Positions 1 to 6,256 of a stretch of DNA of 25,156 nucleotides are shown here, in pieces. Numbering within the stretch: the first letter of the stretch is position 1; every line of letters begins with the position of its first letter. A program made the translations under genes and the position numbers. Source of the DNA: Legionellaceae bacterium (GTDB lineage: Bacteria > Pseudomonadota > Gammaproteobacteria > Legionellales > Legionellaceae); contig JAHFRX010000003.1 of NCBI GenBank assembly GCA_023266075.1, positions 1-25,156 of the forward strand, written 5' to 3'. Below the pieces are notes generated by a model. That model was not told the DNA's origin. It did no database searches and saw only the letters and a list, made by a program, of their open reading frames with translations.

Positions 1-801
1 ACACGTTTTTACGTCGGTAAACTGCGTGAACACATTCACCGGTAAAATAGTACTCTGTGGCGCAACGCCAAACAACGATTGACCATAGGCCCATTTTCCT
101 GTGGCAGCGATAATTCCTGCAACCATTGTGCCATGATGATAACCCGCACAGTCTATGCAAGAAGGTGCTGCAGATAAACCAAATTCACCAGCATCGGTAA
201 AATGAACACCCGGTAATATATTGGCGTTTAAGGCGTCATGGGTCATGATGCCTGTATCAAGGACCGCTACAGTGACATGCGGCGCACTTGTCGTAAAATC
301 AACCCACGTTGTTTCAGCCTCAATACCGCCAGGTGGTGTTTGTAAATTCCATTGCCTAAAGGCCTCTGCTGGAGAAACGTCCATCATCGACGATAAAAAG
401 TTAGGTATCACCTCAGCCACTCGCGAGGACTCTTTAATTTTAGCCATTATCGTCAATAAAGCTTCTTTCGAATAACATTCAACACCGACATCACTCGGTT
501 GTAACAATGCTATACGTTGCGGGTCAAGTTCGACATGAACGACATAATATCCCTGAGACATCCATGTTGCCTGAGTGAATATTACTCCAGAAGTAGAAAT
601 AGGACGTAAATCTTCACGCGTTAATCGTGTTGCCGCCAAAAATGTGGGTGGAGAATGATGAAATTTAATCAAAAATGAGGGGTTTGGTCCAAGTAAAGTG
701 CATGATGTATTTGAACTGCGAGTATTCGCGTGCACGAGTGAACAATACAAAAACATCAAGCATAGCCCAGCAGTAACAGCACGAGACCACTTAAAATTCA
801 T
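1..801 (-). CDS. Secreted subtilisin-family (S8) serine protease, 3' end outside window
   Basis: The minus-strand frame is open from an ATG at 801 to the window edge (267 codons), so the C-terminal part is missing. It begins with a positively charged, hydrophobic signal peptide with a likely cleavage after VHA near residue 25. A propeptide-like segment of about 130 residues follows. The catalytic Asp lies in VAVLDTG (D182) and the catalytic His in HHGTMVAGIIAA (H223), both classic S8 signatures. The nucleophilic Ser should lie beyond the edge. The start overlaps the end of the PqqD-like gene by 11 bases, which suggests translational coupling. The protein is probably exported and matured by propeptide removal. 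Its substrate is unknown. The family call is firm; the role is open. Confidence 0.88.
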   Translation of the reverse strand, partial: MNFKWSRAVTAGLCLMFLYCSLVHANTRSSNTSCTLLGPNPSFLIKFHHSPPTFLAATRLTREDLRPISTSGVIFTQATWMSQGYYVVHVELDPQRIALLQPSDVGVECYSKEALLTIMAKIKESSRVAEVIPNFLSSMMDVSPAEAFRQWNLQTPPGGIEAETTWVDFTTSAPHVTVAVLDTGIMTHDALNANILPGVHFTDAGEFGLSAAPSCIDCAGYHHGTMVAGIIAATGKWAYGQSLFGVAPQSTILPVNVFTQFTDVKTC

Positions 802-1072
802 TCGCTATCAGTAGGCCTCTCTGTAGAGTATCCGTTATCCATTCCATCACATCCTGCTGATATGCGTCCGATGGCCCCGAATATTTTTCAGCAAGCATCT
901 GTGCTAATTCTAAGACTGTTTTCGGTGTTTCTAGAAATAGCCATAAATCAACAGCCGATCCATTAAAATGATAGAGATTATCATCCGTGGGACTTAAGAT
1001 AACAATTTCATCATGAATGTGCGTGTAACAAGCCTTTGTATTTCTTCCAATAGAAGCGTATAAATGATTCAT
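791..1072 (-). CDS. PqqD-like (RRE-fold) small protein
   Basis: A 93-residue protein matching the PqqD family (PF05402). It has a short beta-rich N-terminus (DEIVILSPTDDNLYHFN), then GSAVDLWLFLE, then a helical part with LAEKY and a final amphipathic helix before LLIANEF. The G-x-A-x-x-hW pattern is typical of PqqD proteins, which bind leader peptides of ribosomally made, modified peptides. A start at 1072 is preferred because AAGGA lies 8 bases upstream. A longer frame reaching an ATG at 1156 has no comparable ribosome site. The stop overlaps the start of the S8 protease gene. Known PqqD partners are radical SAM or other modifying enzymes; none is visible here, but the locus continues past the left edge. 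Peptide-binding function is inferred from the family. Confidence 0.72.
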   Translation of the reverse strand: MNHLYASIGRNTKACYTHIHDEIVILSPTDDNLYHFNGSAVDLWLFLETPKTVLELAQMLAEKYSGPSDAYQQDVMEWITDTLQRGLLIANEF

Positions 1073-1142
1073 GCGTTCATTCCTTATTCGGTGCATATAA
1101 AACATAATGCAAACAAGTCTCTCGGTGCCAATGGCTGATGTT

Positions 1143-1157
1143 GATGCTGGAAGCATC
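1143..1157 (-). repeat. Small hairpin between zapE and the PqqD-like gene
   Basis: A perfect 6-base stem, GATGCT and AGCATC around a 3-base loop, lies just downstream of the zapE stop. It is not followed by a clear U-run on the minus strand, so a terminator call is weak. It may mark the boundary between the zapE transcript and the PqqD/protease pair. Confidence 0.3.
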
Positions 1158-1170
1158 CGTTTGGCAGGCC

Positions 1171-2256
1171 TTAAAGTGCATCGTCATCTCCTACTTTCCT
1201 TCTCAAAATTGCTGACTTAGACCAATATTCTCTCGATTGCATTTCCTTCAAACGGCTTTCTGTACGCAAAAAAGTCTGGCGCATGGGACCTTTTGCATAG
1301 AGCCCTTCGGGAGGCGCTGCTGCTAATAACACAAGGTGTGCTTTTTTATCATAAAGCACATCGATAAAATGTATCAATAAAAGCGCGTGCGTCGTGTCAT
1401 CGGGCAATATCACGGGCACATTGCTGACAAAGATAGTTTGGTATTTATCAGCAATTTCCAAATAATCTAACGGACTGCGCGGTAAACTACAAATCACATT
1501 AAAATCAAACCAAATCGCGACATCACCTTTTTTCACATACGTAATGTCGCGATTTTGAATCTTAATCACGCCACCTCTTTCTGTTTGCCCCGACAATGAT
1601 GAAAATGCCGCTGCAAATACAGCGTCATTTTCATCATTGACGGGTGTTAAATATGCTTTTGGTAAACTTATCTTACCTAATCTATGATCGGCTTTATCAT
1701 CCAATACCATCACCGTGCAATGCACTTTAATCAGTTCAATGGCCGGAATAAACCGTTCACGATGCACACCATCTAAATATAAATCATCTGGCCTTGTATT
1801 TGCCGTAATCACCAAAACCACACCCAGCGATATCAATTGCTTTAAAAGATCGGCTAAAATTAACGCGTCAGCAACGTCATGAACCAAAAATTCATCTAAA
1901 CATAATAACCGCGCCGAACTCGCCAATCTTTTAGCAACACGCTCTAATGGGTTGCGTATACCCTGCAAACGACGCAATTCTGCATCAATATACTGCATAA
2001 AGTGATGAAAATGGTAACGCGCTTTAGGCACATCACCGACGATGTTATAAAACAAATCCAGTACATAGGTTTTCCCCACACCCACAGGACCATAAAGATA
2101 CAGCCCTTGGCACGCTTTTCGTCTAAAAAACCATGTGCGCATCGCCAATGTAGGGCGCATCTCATCCAAGATAAGTACGGCCTGACGCTGCGCTTTTGAT
2201 GATTGAATTTCACCAGCATCAATAGCAGCATCATAGCGTTGTATAAGCTTCATCAT
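1171..2256 (-). CDS. zapE: Cell division protein ZapE (AFG1-like AAA ATPase)
   Basis: A 361-residue P-loop ATPase of the AFG1/ZapE family, close to the usual length (about 375). Walker A is GPVGVGKT (residues 56-63) and Walker B is LLCLDEF (about 117-123). The N-terminus (LIQRYDAAIDAGEIQ, then AQRQAVLILDEM) and the HFHHFM segment after the P-loop are family hallmarks. In Escherichia coli ZapE associates with the divisome and modulates FtsZ assembly; its mitochondrial relative supports protein quality control. The start codon overlaps the stop of the upstream alpha/beta hydrolase gene (ATGATGA at 2251-2256), so the two are probably cotranscribed. The second ATG (2253) is an equally possible start. 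It ends 98 bases before the preferred start of the PqqD-like gene. Confidence 0.93.
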   Translation of the reverse strand: MMKLIQRYDAAIDAGEIQSSKAQRQAVLILDEMRPTLAMRTWFFRRKACQGLYLYGPVGVGKTYVLDLFYNIVGDVPKARYHFHHFMQYIDAELRRLQGIRNPLERVAKRLASSARLLCLDEFLVHDVADALILADLLKQLISLGVVLVITANTRPDDLYLDGVHRERFIPAIELIKVHCTVMVLDDKADHRLGKISLPKAYLTPVNDENDAVFAAAFSSLSGQTERGGVIKIQNRDITYVKKGDVAIWFDFNVICSLPRSPLDYLEIADKYQTIFVSNVPVILPDDTTHALLLIHFIDVLYDKKAHLVLLAAAPPEGLYAKGPMRQTFLRTESRLKEMQSREYWSKSAILRRKVGDDDAL

Positions 2257-2909
2257 TCTTTAAGATAGTCTGGGATCGTTGCCATTAATTGTGCCTTTAA
2301 AGCAATCAATTGCCCATGGAAAAAATGCCCCGCGTCAGGAAAACGTAAAACAGGTATAGACGCTTGCTCTGCAAACTCAAACACGAGCCTCGGCGGCGAA
2401 ACATCATCCAACGCCCCTTGTACAATAAACCATGTTGCGCTTTTAATCGCCCACGCTTGATAGTCATAATGATGTACGGGCGGTGCCACGGTGATTAATA
2501 ACGCATGTGGATACTGAGCTGCGGCACGGTAGGCCACGTAAGAACCAAATGAAAACCCAGCAAAACAAATACGTGCATTGGGTAAATACGCTAAACTGTG
2601 TTCGACGACACACAGCATATCCTCACTCTCACCGATACCCGCGTCATAATGACCTGACGATCGCCCTACGCCACGAAAATTAAAGCGAAGACTTGCAATC
2701 CCTAAATCCTTAAATACGCGCGCTAACGTCGTCACAACTTTATTATGCATCGTGCCACCTTGTAGTGAGTGCGGATGACCTAAAATTGCCACGTAATGAG
2801 AAGACGGCGCCTCTGGAAGCGTTAAAATTGTTTCGAGCGGACCCATCTTGCCCGATAAAAAGAGAGAATGTTCACCCGCTGCTTGATTAAATATATTCAT
2901 GATTTCCAC
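2253..2909 (-). CDS. Alpha/beta hydrolase (COG2945-like)
   Basis: A 218-residue single-domain alpha/beta hydrolase. The nucleophile elbow is GFSFGS, the acid is in GALDDVSPP and the His is in DAGHFFHG, so a full catalytic triad is present. An HPHSLQGGTMHNKVV segment and FRGVGRSSG are typical of the COG2945 group, whose substrates are poorly known. The GTG at 2909 has AAGGG about 4 bases upstream; the ATG at 2900 (MNIFN) is the alternative. It begins 7 bases after the RES toxin stop and its stop overlaps the zapE start, so it is probably part of one transcript with both. There is no signal peptide, so it should be cytoplasmic. The fold and triad are clear; the reaction is unknown. Confidence 0.8.
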   Translation of the reverse strand: MEIMNIFNQAAGEHSLFLSGKMGPLETILTLPEAPSSHYVAILGHPHSLQGGTMHNKVVTTLARVFKDLGIASLRFNFRGVGRSSGHYDAGIGESEDMLCVVEHSLAYLPNARICFAGFSFGSYVAYRAAAQYPHALLITVAPPVHHYDYQAWAIKSATWFIVQGALDDVSPPRLVFEFAEQASIPVLRFPDAGHFFHGQLIALKAQLMATIPDYLKE

Positions 2910-2916
2910 ACGACCC

Positions 2917-3378
2917 TTATCTGTTCGGCGCTGTAAACTTCCCCAAACAATGTATTGTCTTTTTTACTTCTGCAAAAGCAACATGCAAAGGATTGATCAC
3001 TAAATTAAGCTCCTCTGGCACCATGACTGAAGGAATCGCCATTGCTAAATATTGATGAGGATGATAAAAATTTTTCGCAGCAAAATCACGACCAGAATCA
3101 GGTGAGGGTGTATTTTGCCACGCTTGAGGTAAATCGGAATGGCTGTATTGAATGATGAGCTCATCTGAAATGTCGATCGAAAATTTATAGTAGCTAAATC
3201 CAGACACAGAAAGACCATTATGCGACAACCACTCTAAGGTGCAAAGAGATATTGATTGTGAACAATAGATGGCTCTTGTACCTTTATGGCTCCATCTACC
3301 CGCAACATACAATCCACCATCACCAGAGAAAACATCCTCTATTTGTTGGTTTTGAGCGCCTCGAAACCAAATAGACAT
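2917..3378 (-). CDS. RES-domain toxin of a Xre/RES toxin-antitoxin pair
   Basis: A 153-residue RES-domain protein (PF08808). The conserved elements are visible: Arg in AGRWSHKG (R28), Tyr in AIYCS (Y38) and Glu in TLEWLSH (E49). Studied RES toxins (MbcT, ParT) either degrade NAD+ by phosphorolysis or hydrolysis, or transfer ADP-ribose to a metabolic enzyme, and they arrest growth when free of antitoxin. The start ATG overlaps the antitoxin stop as ATGA at 3377-3380 on the complement, the usual arrangement of these modules. Downstream, an alpha/beta hydrolase gene begins after only 7 bases, so the module may drive housekeeping genes too. All key residues look intact, so an active toxin is likely. 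Confidence 0.88.
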   Translation of the reverse strand: MSIWFRGAQNQQIEDVFSGDGGLYVAGRWSHKGTRAIYCSQSISLCTLEWLSHNGLSVSGFSYYKFSIDISDELIIQYSHSDLPQAWQNTPSPDSGRDFAAKNFYHPHQYLAMAIPSVMVPEELNLVINPLHVAFAEVKKTIHCLGKFTAPNR

Positions 3379-3785
3379 CAGTTATATATTCCATATTTAA
3401 TTTGTAATAAGGCTTGCTCCACAAGGCGATGCCCGGCTTCTGTATCCAATAAATCCATAGGAATTTGATCTCCTAAAGAAGGAATTTTTCTATACAGCCA
3501 ATGTTTAGATTCTTCATTTCCCAAGACTTCCTGCGCACGTTGCACCACAGAAAAGAGCCTTAAGAATTTTTCTGTCGAACTAGAATCAAGTAATCGATGC
3601 TCTTTTTTCTTGGCAAAATAAGTGGATGTCGTAATTTTTAATCGACTTAAGACATCTTTTACCATAAAAGATTGCTCATTCAGGAAATTTTCAATTAAAT
3701 CAGGATGAATACCTTTTCGTACAATTTCTATTTCTTTGATAGGATCTGTCGCATAACGCATCAACTGATTTTTACTAGATAACAT
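3378..3785 (-). CDS. Xre/MbcA/ParS-type antitoxin (DUF2384)
   Basis: About 135 residues. The C-terminal third has the DUF2384 toxin-binding pattern: RAQEVLG, then HWLYRKIPSLGDQIPMDLL, then a Gly, LVEQALLQIKYGIY at the end. The N-terminal half (IHPDLIENFLNEQSF, then VLSRLKITTSTYFAKKK) is helical and fits the Xre-like DNA-binding part. Three consecutive ATG codons (3791, 3788, 3785) follow an AAGGAG site. The third gives the best spacing (8 bases) and the second 5, so I chose 3785, with 3788 possible. Members neutralise the RES toxin by blocking its active site and repress their own promoter. An inverted repeat spans the upstream promoter, in line with autoregulation. Confidence 0.85.
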   Translation of the reverse strand: MLSSKNQLMRYATDPIKEIEIVRKGIHPDLIENFLNEQSFMVKDVLSRLKITTSTYFAKKKEHRLLDSSSTEKFLRLFSVVQRAQEVLGNEESKHWLYRKIPSLGDQIPMDLLDTEAGHRLVEQALLQIKYGIYN

Positions 3786-3808
3786 CATCATTTCTCCTTA
3801 TTACACTC

Positions 3809-3837
3809 ATAATAGGTCTAAATACGTAATTAATCAA
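3809..3837 (-). promoter_or_regulatory. Sigma70-type promoter of the antitoxin/toxin operon
   Basis: On the minus strand TTGATT (plus 3832-3837) and TATTAT (plus 3809-3814) are separated by 17 bases, close to consensus. It precedes the antitoxin start by about 20 bases, and the AAGGAG site lies in between. Confidence 0.6.
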
Positions 3838-3850
3838 CTCTATATTTAGA
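3817..3850. repeat. Inverted repeat over the toxin-antitoxin promoter, candidate operator
   Basis: TCTAAATA (3817-3824) and its exact complement TATTTAGA (3843-3850) are separated by 18 bases. The -35 box of the antitoxin promoter lies between the arms, and the left arm lies in the spacer between -10 and -35. Placement suits binding of a dimeric antitoxin repressor; this is inference. Confidence 0.5.
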
Positions 3851-3862
3851 ATTTAATCTTGA

Positions 3863-3890
3863 TTGAAATTTTTCGAATTTGCATTATGAT
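3863..3890 (+). promoter_or_regulatory. Sigma70-type promoter of the panBC operon
   Basis: TTGAAA (3863-3868), a 16-base spacer and TATGAT (3885-3890). Transcription would start near 3897, just before the hairpin at 3899, the leader ORF at 3964 and panB. It is divergent from the toxin-antitoxin promoter, with about 25 bases between the two elements. Confidence 0.6.
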
Positions 3891-3898
3891 GTACATTG

Positions 3899-3921
3899 CA
3901 TTGACTCATTCGTGAGCAATG
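3899..3921 (+). other. Hairpin at the predicted 5' end of the panBC transcript
   Basis: CATTG-A-CTCA (3899-3908) pairs with TGAG-CAATG (3913-3921) around a TTCG tetraloop, giving 9 pairs with one bulged A. It begins about two bases after the predicted start of transcription. There is no U-run after it, so it is not a simple terminator; a 5' stabilising or regulatory element is possible. Confidence 0.45.
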
Positions 3922-3963
3922 ACATCTAAAAATAAAACTCACACGGTAAGGAGGACTTGATCC

Positions 3964-4035
3964 ATGAGACAGGTACCTAAAGAACACATTCATTTATCTT
4001 ATTTTTGCATACCTCTTATCACAGGGGGCTTCTAA
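3964..4035 (+). CDS. Short leader ORF upstream of panB (23 residues)
   Basis: An ATG at 3964 is preceded by a near-perfect ribosome site (TAAGGAGG, then 9 bases). The frame runs 23 codons and ends in a TAA whose last base is the first base of the panB ATG (TAATG at 4033-4037). This geometry suggests translational coupling: ribosomes finishing the leader reinitiate at panB, which has only GGGGGCTTC near its own start. The peptide (beginning MRQVPKEHIH) contains a single Val codon, so a classical valine or branched-chain attenuator is not apparent. It has no recognised family. Whether the peptide itself matters is unknown; the ribosome site and the overlap are directly visible. Confidence 0.5.
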   Translation: MRQVPKEHIHLSYFCIPLITGGF

Positions 4036-4826
4036 TGAACATCCTAGACTTCAAACGTAAAAAACAACAACAACAAAAAATCACGATGCTGACCTGCTAC
4101 GATTACCCTTCTGCACGCATGATTGCAGAATCCGAAATCGATTGTGTTTTGGTCGGCGATTCAGTTGCAATGGTCGTTCACGGCTATTCAACGACGATTA
4201 ACGCCACCATGGAAATGATGGTCATGCACACAAAAGCGGTGGCTCGCGGCATTGGAAAACAATTTCTCATCAGTGACTTACCTTTTCTCTCCTATCGCGC
4301 GGGAATCAACACAACGGTAGCGCATGTGACACAATTGATGCAGGCCGGGGCACGCGGCATTAAACTCGAGGGGGCAGATGAAGATGCACTATCCACCATA
4401 CAACATCTCGTCCATTCAGGCGTACCTATTATGGGACACATTGGTTTAACACCACAATCCGTGCATCAATTGGGGGGATTTAAAGTCCAAGGCAAAAAAG
4501 AGTCGGAGGCGCGCCGTCTGATTGATGAGGCAAAAGCACTCGAAGCCGCAGGTTGCTTCGCCATTGTCCTCGAATGCATTCCACAAGCCCTGGCAGAAGC
4601 CATTACCGAAACTTTAAGTATCCCCACCATCGGCATTGGCGCAAGTATTGCGACAGACGGCCAAGTATTGGTATGGCATGATTTACTCGGCCTACAAACA
4701 GATTATTTACCTCGATTTGCAAAGCAATATTTACCCGGTAAAGAAGTCATGCTAAATGCCATCAATCACTACGCCGAACAAGTACAACACGCTCATTTCC
4801 CAACAGAGGAGCACACTTACGCATGA
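4035..4826 (+). CDS. panB: 3-methyl-2-oxobutanoate hydroxymethyltransferase
   Basis: A 263-residue PanB, the usual length. It transfers a hydroxymethyl group from 5,10-methylene-tetrahydrofolate to alpha-ketoisovalerate, the first committed step of pantothenate synthesis. Metal-binding Asp residues are in VGDSVAMV (D42) and ISDLPF (D81). The GHIGLTPQS motif, the Glu in IVLECIP and the IGIGAS segment are all present. The start at 4035 (MNILDFK) overlaps the leader ORF stop; a longer TTG frame at 4005 would run inside that leader and matches nothing in the family. Residues 11-14 are a short Gln run coded by CAA repeats. The panC start overlaps the panB stop (ATGA), so the two are made together in the cytoplasm. 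Confidence 0.97.
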   Translation: MNILDFKRKKQQQQKITMLTCYDYPSARMIAESEIDCVLVGDSVAMVVHGYSTTINATMEMMVMHTKAVARGIGKQFLISDLPFLSYRAGINTTVAHVTQLMQAGARGIKLEGADEDALSTIQHLVHSGVPIMGHIGLTPQSVHQLGGFKVQGKKESEARRLIDEAKALEAAGCFAIVLECIPQALAEAITETLSIPTIGIGASIATDGQVLVWHDLLGLQTDYLPRFAKQYLPGKEVMLNAINHYAEQVQHAHFPTEEHTYA

Positions 4827-5578
4827 AACAATTCAATCAGATTCAAGCCTGGCTTGAAGAAAGACGTACACGTGGCATGAGAACGCTTGGCTTTGTCCCC
4901 ACAATGGGTAACCTACATATGGGCCACATATCACTCATCCAACACAGTCAAAAAGACAATGATGATACATTGGTCAGTATTTTTGTGAATCAAGCACAAT
5001 TCAATACACCCGAAGATTACCAGAATTACCCAAGAACACTTGAGGCTGATTTAACGTACTTAAAAGACGCCAATGTGACCTACTGTCTGCTCCCTAATAG
5101 GGATGAAATTTATTCAGATGATTATCGCTTTCAAATTCATGAAACCACACACCATCTTAAATTAGAAGGCAAGCACCGTCCAGGTCACTTCACTGGCGTA
5201 CTCACTGTCATCATGAAGCTCTTAAATATCACGCAACCCACACGATTATATCTGGGTGAAAAAGATTTTGAGCAATTACAATATATCAAAGACATGGTGG
5301 CCGCGTTTTTTATGGATGTTGACGTCATTGGCGGTCCAACACTCCGAGAAGAGAGCGGTCTTGCCTATAGCTCTCGAAACAATCGCTTAAGCCCTGCGGG
5401 TCGAAAAAAAGCCGATGCGTTTGCAAAATGCTTTTTAAGCGCTGCGTCACTGGAAAACGCACGTGAGGCATTGTCTGCATTTGATGTAGAATATCTCGAA
5501 GAAGATTTCCAACGTCGCTTTGTCGTCGTCAACATCGAGGGTGTAAGGCTCATTGATAATGTCGCGCTTTCAAACTAA
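4823..5578 (+). CDS. panC: Pantothenate synthetase
   Basis: A 251-residue PanC that joins pantoate and beta-alanine using ATP. The nucleotidyl-transferase signatures are visible: PTMGNLHMGH near residue 27, VNQAQF, GEKDFEQL (usually GEKDYQQ) and REESGLAYSSRNNRLS. It is about 30 residues shorter than the Escherichia coli enzyme (283), and the loss is mainly in the C-terminal dimerisation/lid domain, which still ends with the expected RLIDN. It overlaps panB by four bases. No panD (beta-alanine source) is seen nearby. There is no obvious terminator in the 24 bases before the convergent PriC-like gene. Confidence 0.95.
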   Translation: MKQFNQIQAWLEERRTRGMRTLGFVPTMGNLHMGHISLIQHSQKDNDDTLVSIFVNQAQFNTPEDYQNYPRTLEADLTYLKDANVTYCLLPNRDEIYSDDYRFQIHETTHHLKLEGKHRPGHFTGVLTVIMKLLNITQPTRLYLGEKDFEQLQYIKDMVAAFFMDVDVIGGPTLREESGLAYSSRNNRLSPAGRKKADAFAKCFLSAASLENAREALSAFDVEYLEEDFQRRFVVVNIEGVRLIDNVALSN

Positions 5579-5602
5579 CTGTGACAAGAAATCAGTCGGG
5601 AC

Positions 5603-6151
5603 TTAAATAACACCCGTCAATGTCGACAGCATCTGCTGCAATGAAGATAATTGACCTTTAACATCACTCAATGCATGCTGTGCCGCTAGTGCGGCATGCG
5701 GAGTTTCTTTGTTTTGCTCTAACGCTAATGTCAGTGCTGACTGCTGGAGTAACAGGCGATCGCGATCTTGAAAAATCGTATCCAGCCACTGCTGCCTTGT
5801 CACCAATTGCTTCATATGAATACTGGTCTTCATCGGTGTTGTTTTTTTTCGTCGATACTGCTGGCAAAGCTGCAATAACACCTGCATCTTTAAACTCATC
5901 TGTTGCGTACGATACAATACCGCCGGCGAAGTTTGGTCGGATACCGTCATCAACAGCCCCTTCAAGTGTACTAAATCTGCATGAACTTCCTCAACACACG
6001 CAAGAGCGCTCATCCACTCCGCATATTGACTTGACCTAAACAGCCCTCTTGGAAGCTCAAAGCACCAAATTTTACCTATTTCATCCAATCGATATTCTAG
6101 CTCGGGCAAGCGATTGGTTAATATTTCAATCATCTCAATGATAGATGACAT
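5603..6151 (-). CDS. priC: PriC-like primosomal replication protein
   Basis: A 182-residue, almost wholly helical protein. It resembles PriC (PF07445): an early LFRSSQYAEWM segment corresponds to the LFxTR region, and a late block with Arg-Gln pairs, FQDRDRLL and leucine-rich heptads resembles the RL-rich C-terminal half. PriC binds SSB and DNA at stalled forks and reloads DnaB independently of PriA. The gene has a good ribosome site (AAGGAA, 8 bases before ATG). It converges with panC and diverges from the patatin gene. The match is recalled family pattern at low identity, so a generic helical protein is not excluded. If right, it is relevant to the interrupted priA at 17855. Confidence 0.6.
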   Translation of the reverse strand: MSSIIEMIEILTNRLPELEYRLDEIGKIWCFELPRGLFRSSQYAEWMSALACVEEVHADLVHLKGLLMTVSDQTSPAVLYRTQQMSLKMQVLLQLCQQYRRKKTTPMKTSIHMKQLVTRQQWLDTIFQDRDRLLLQQSALTLALEQNKETPHAALAAQHALSDVKGQLSSLQQMLSTLTGVI

Positions 6152-6190
6152 CGTGATCTTCCTTAGTCGGTTAGAAAAAATAACTTATGC

Positions 6191-6219
6191 TTGAAAGAGA
6201 AGAATGACTCCACTATAGT
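6191..6219 (+). promoter_or_regulatory. Sigma70-type promoter of the patatin gene
   Basis: TTGAAA (6191-6196), 17 bases, TATAGT (6214-6219). The TTG of the -35 box begins the longest open frame of the gene, so the frame's first 22 codons are most likely promoter and leader, not coding. Transcription would begin near 6226, with the chosen ATG at 6257. Confidence 0.6.
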
Positions 6220-6256
6220 TCATCATATACTTCCTCATTATTTTAATCGTTTTTCA

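Noticed and set aside
221..475. Plus-strand 84-codon frame in the protease region
   Set aside because: It lies antisense to the S8 protease, whose Asp and His motifs are clear on the minus strand.
3964..4035. Valine or leucine attenuator peptide upstream of panB
   Set aside because: The peptide has one Val codon and no run of branched-chain codons, and no terminator follows it.
5671..6039. Plus-strand 122-codon frame opposite the PriC-like gene
   Set aside because: No ribosome site or family pattern; the minus-strand frame has a good ribosome site and a helical PriC-like sequence.
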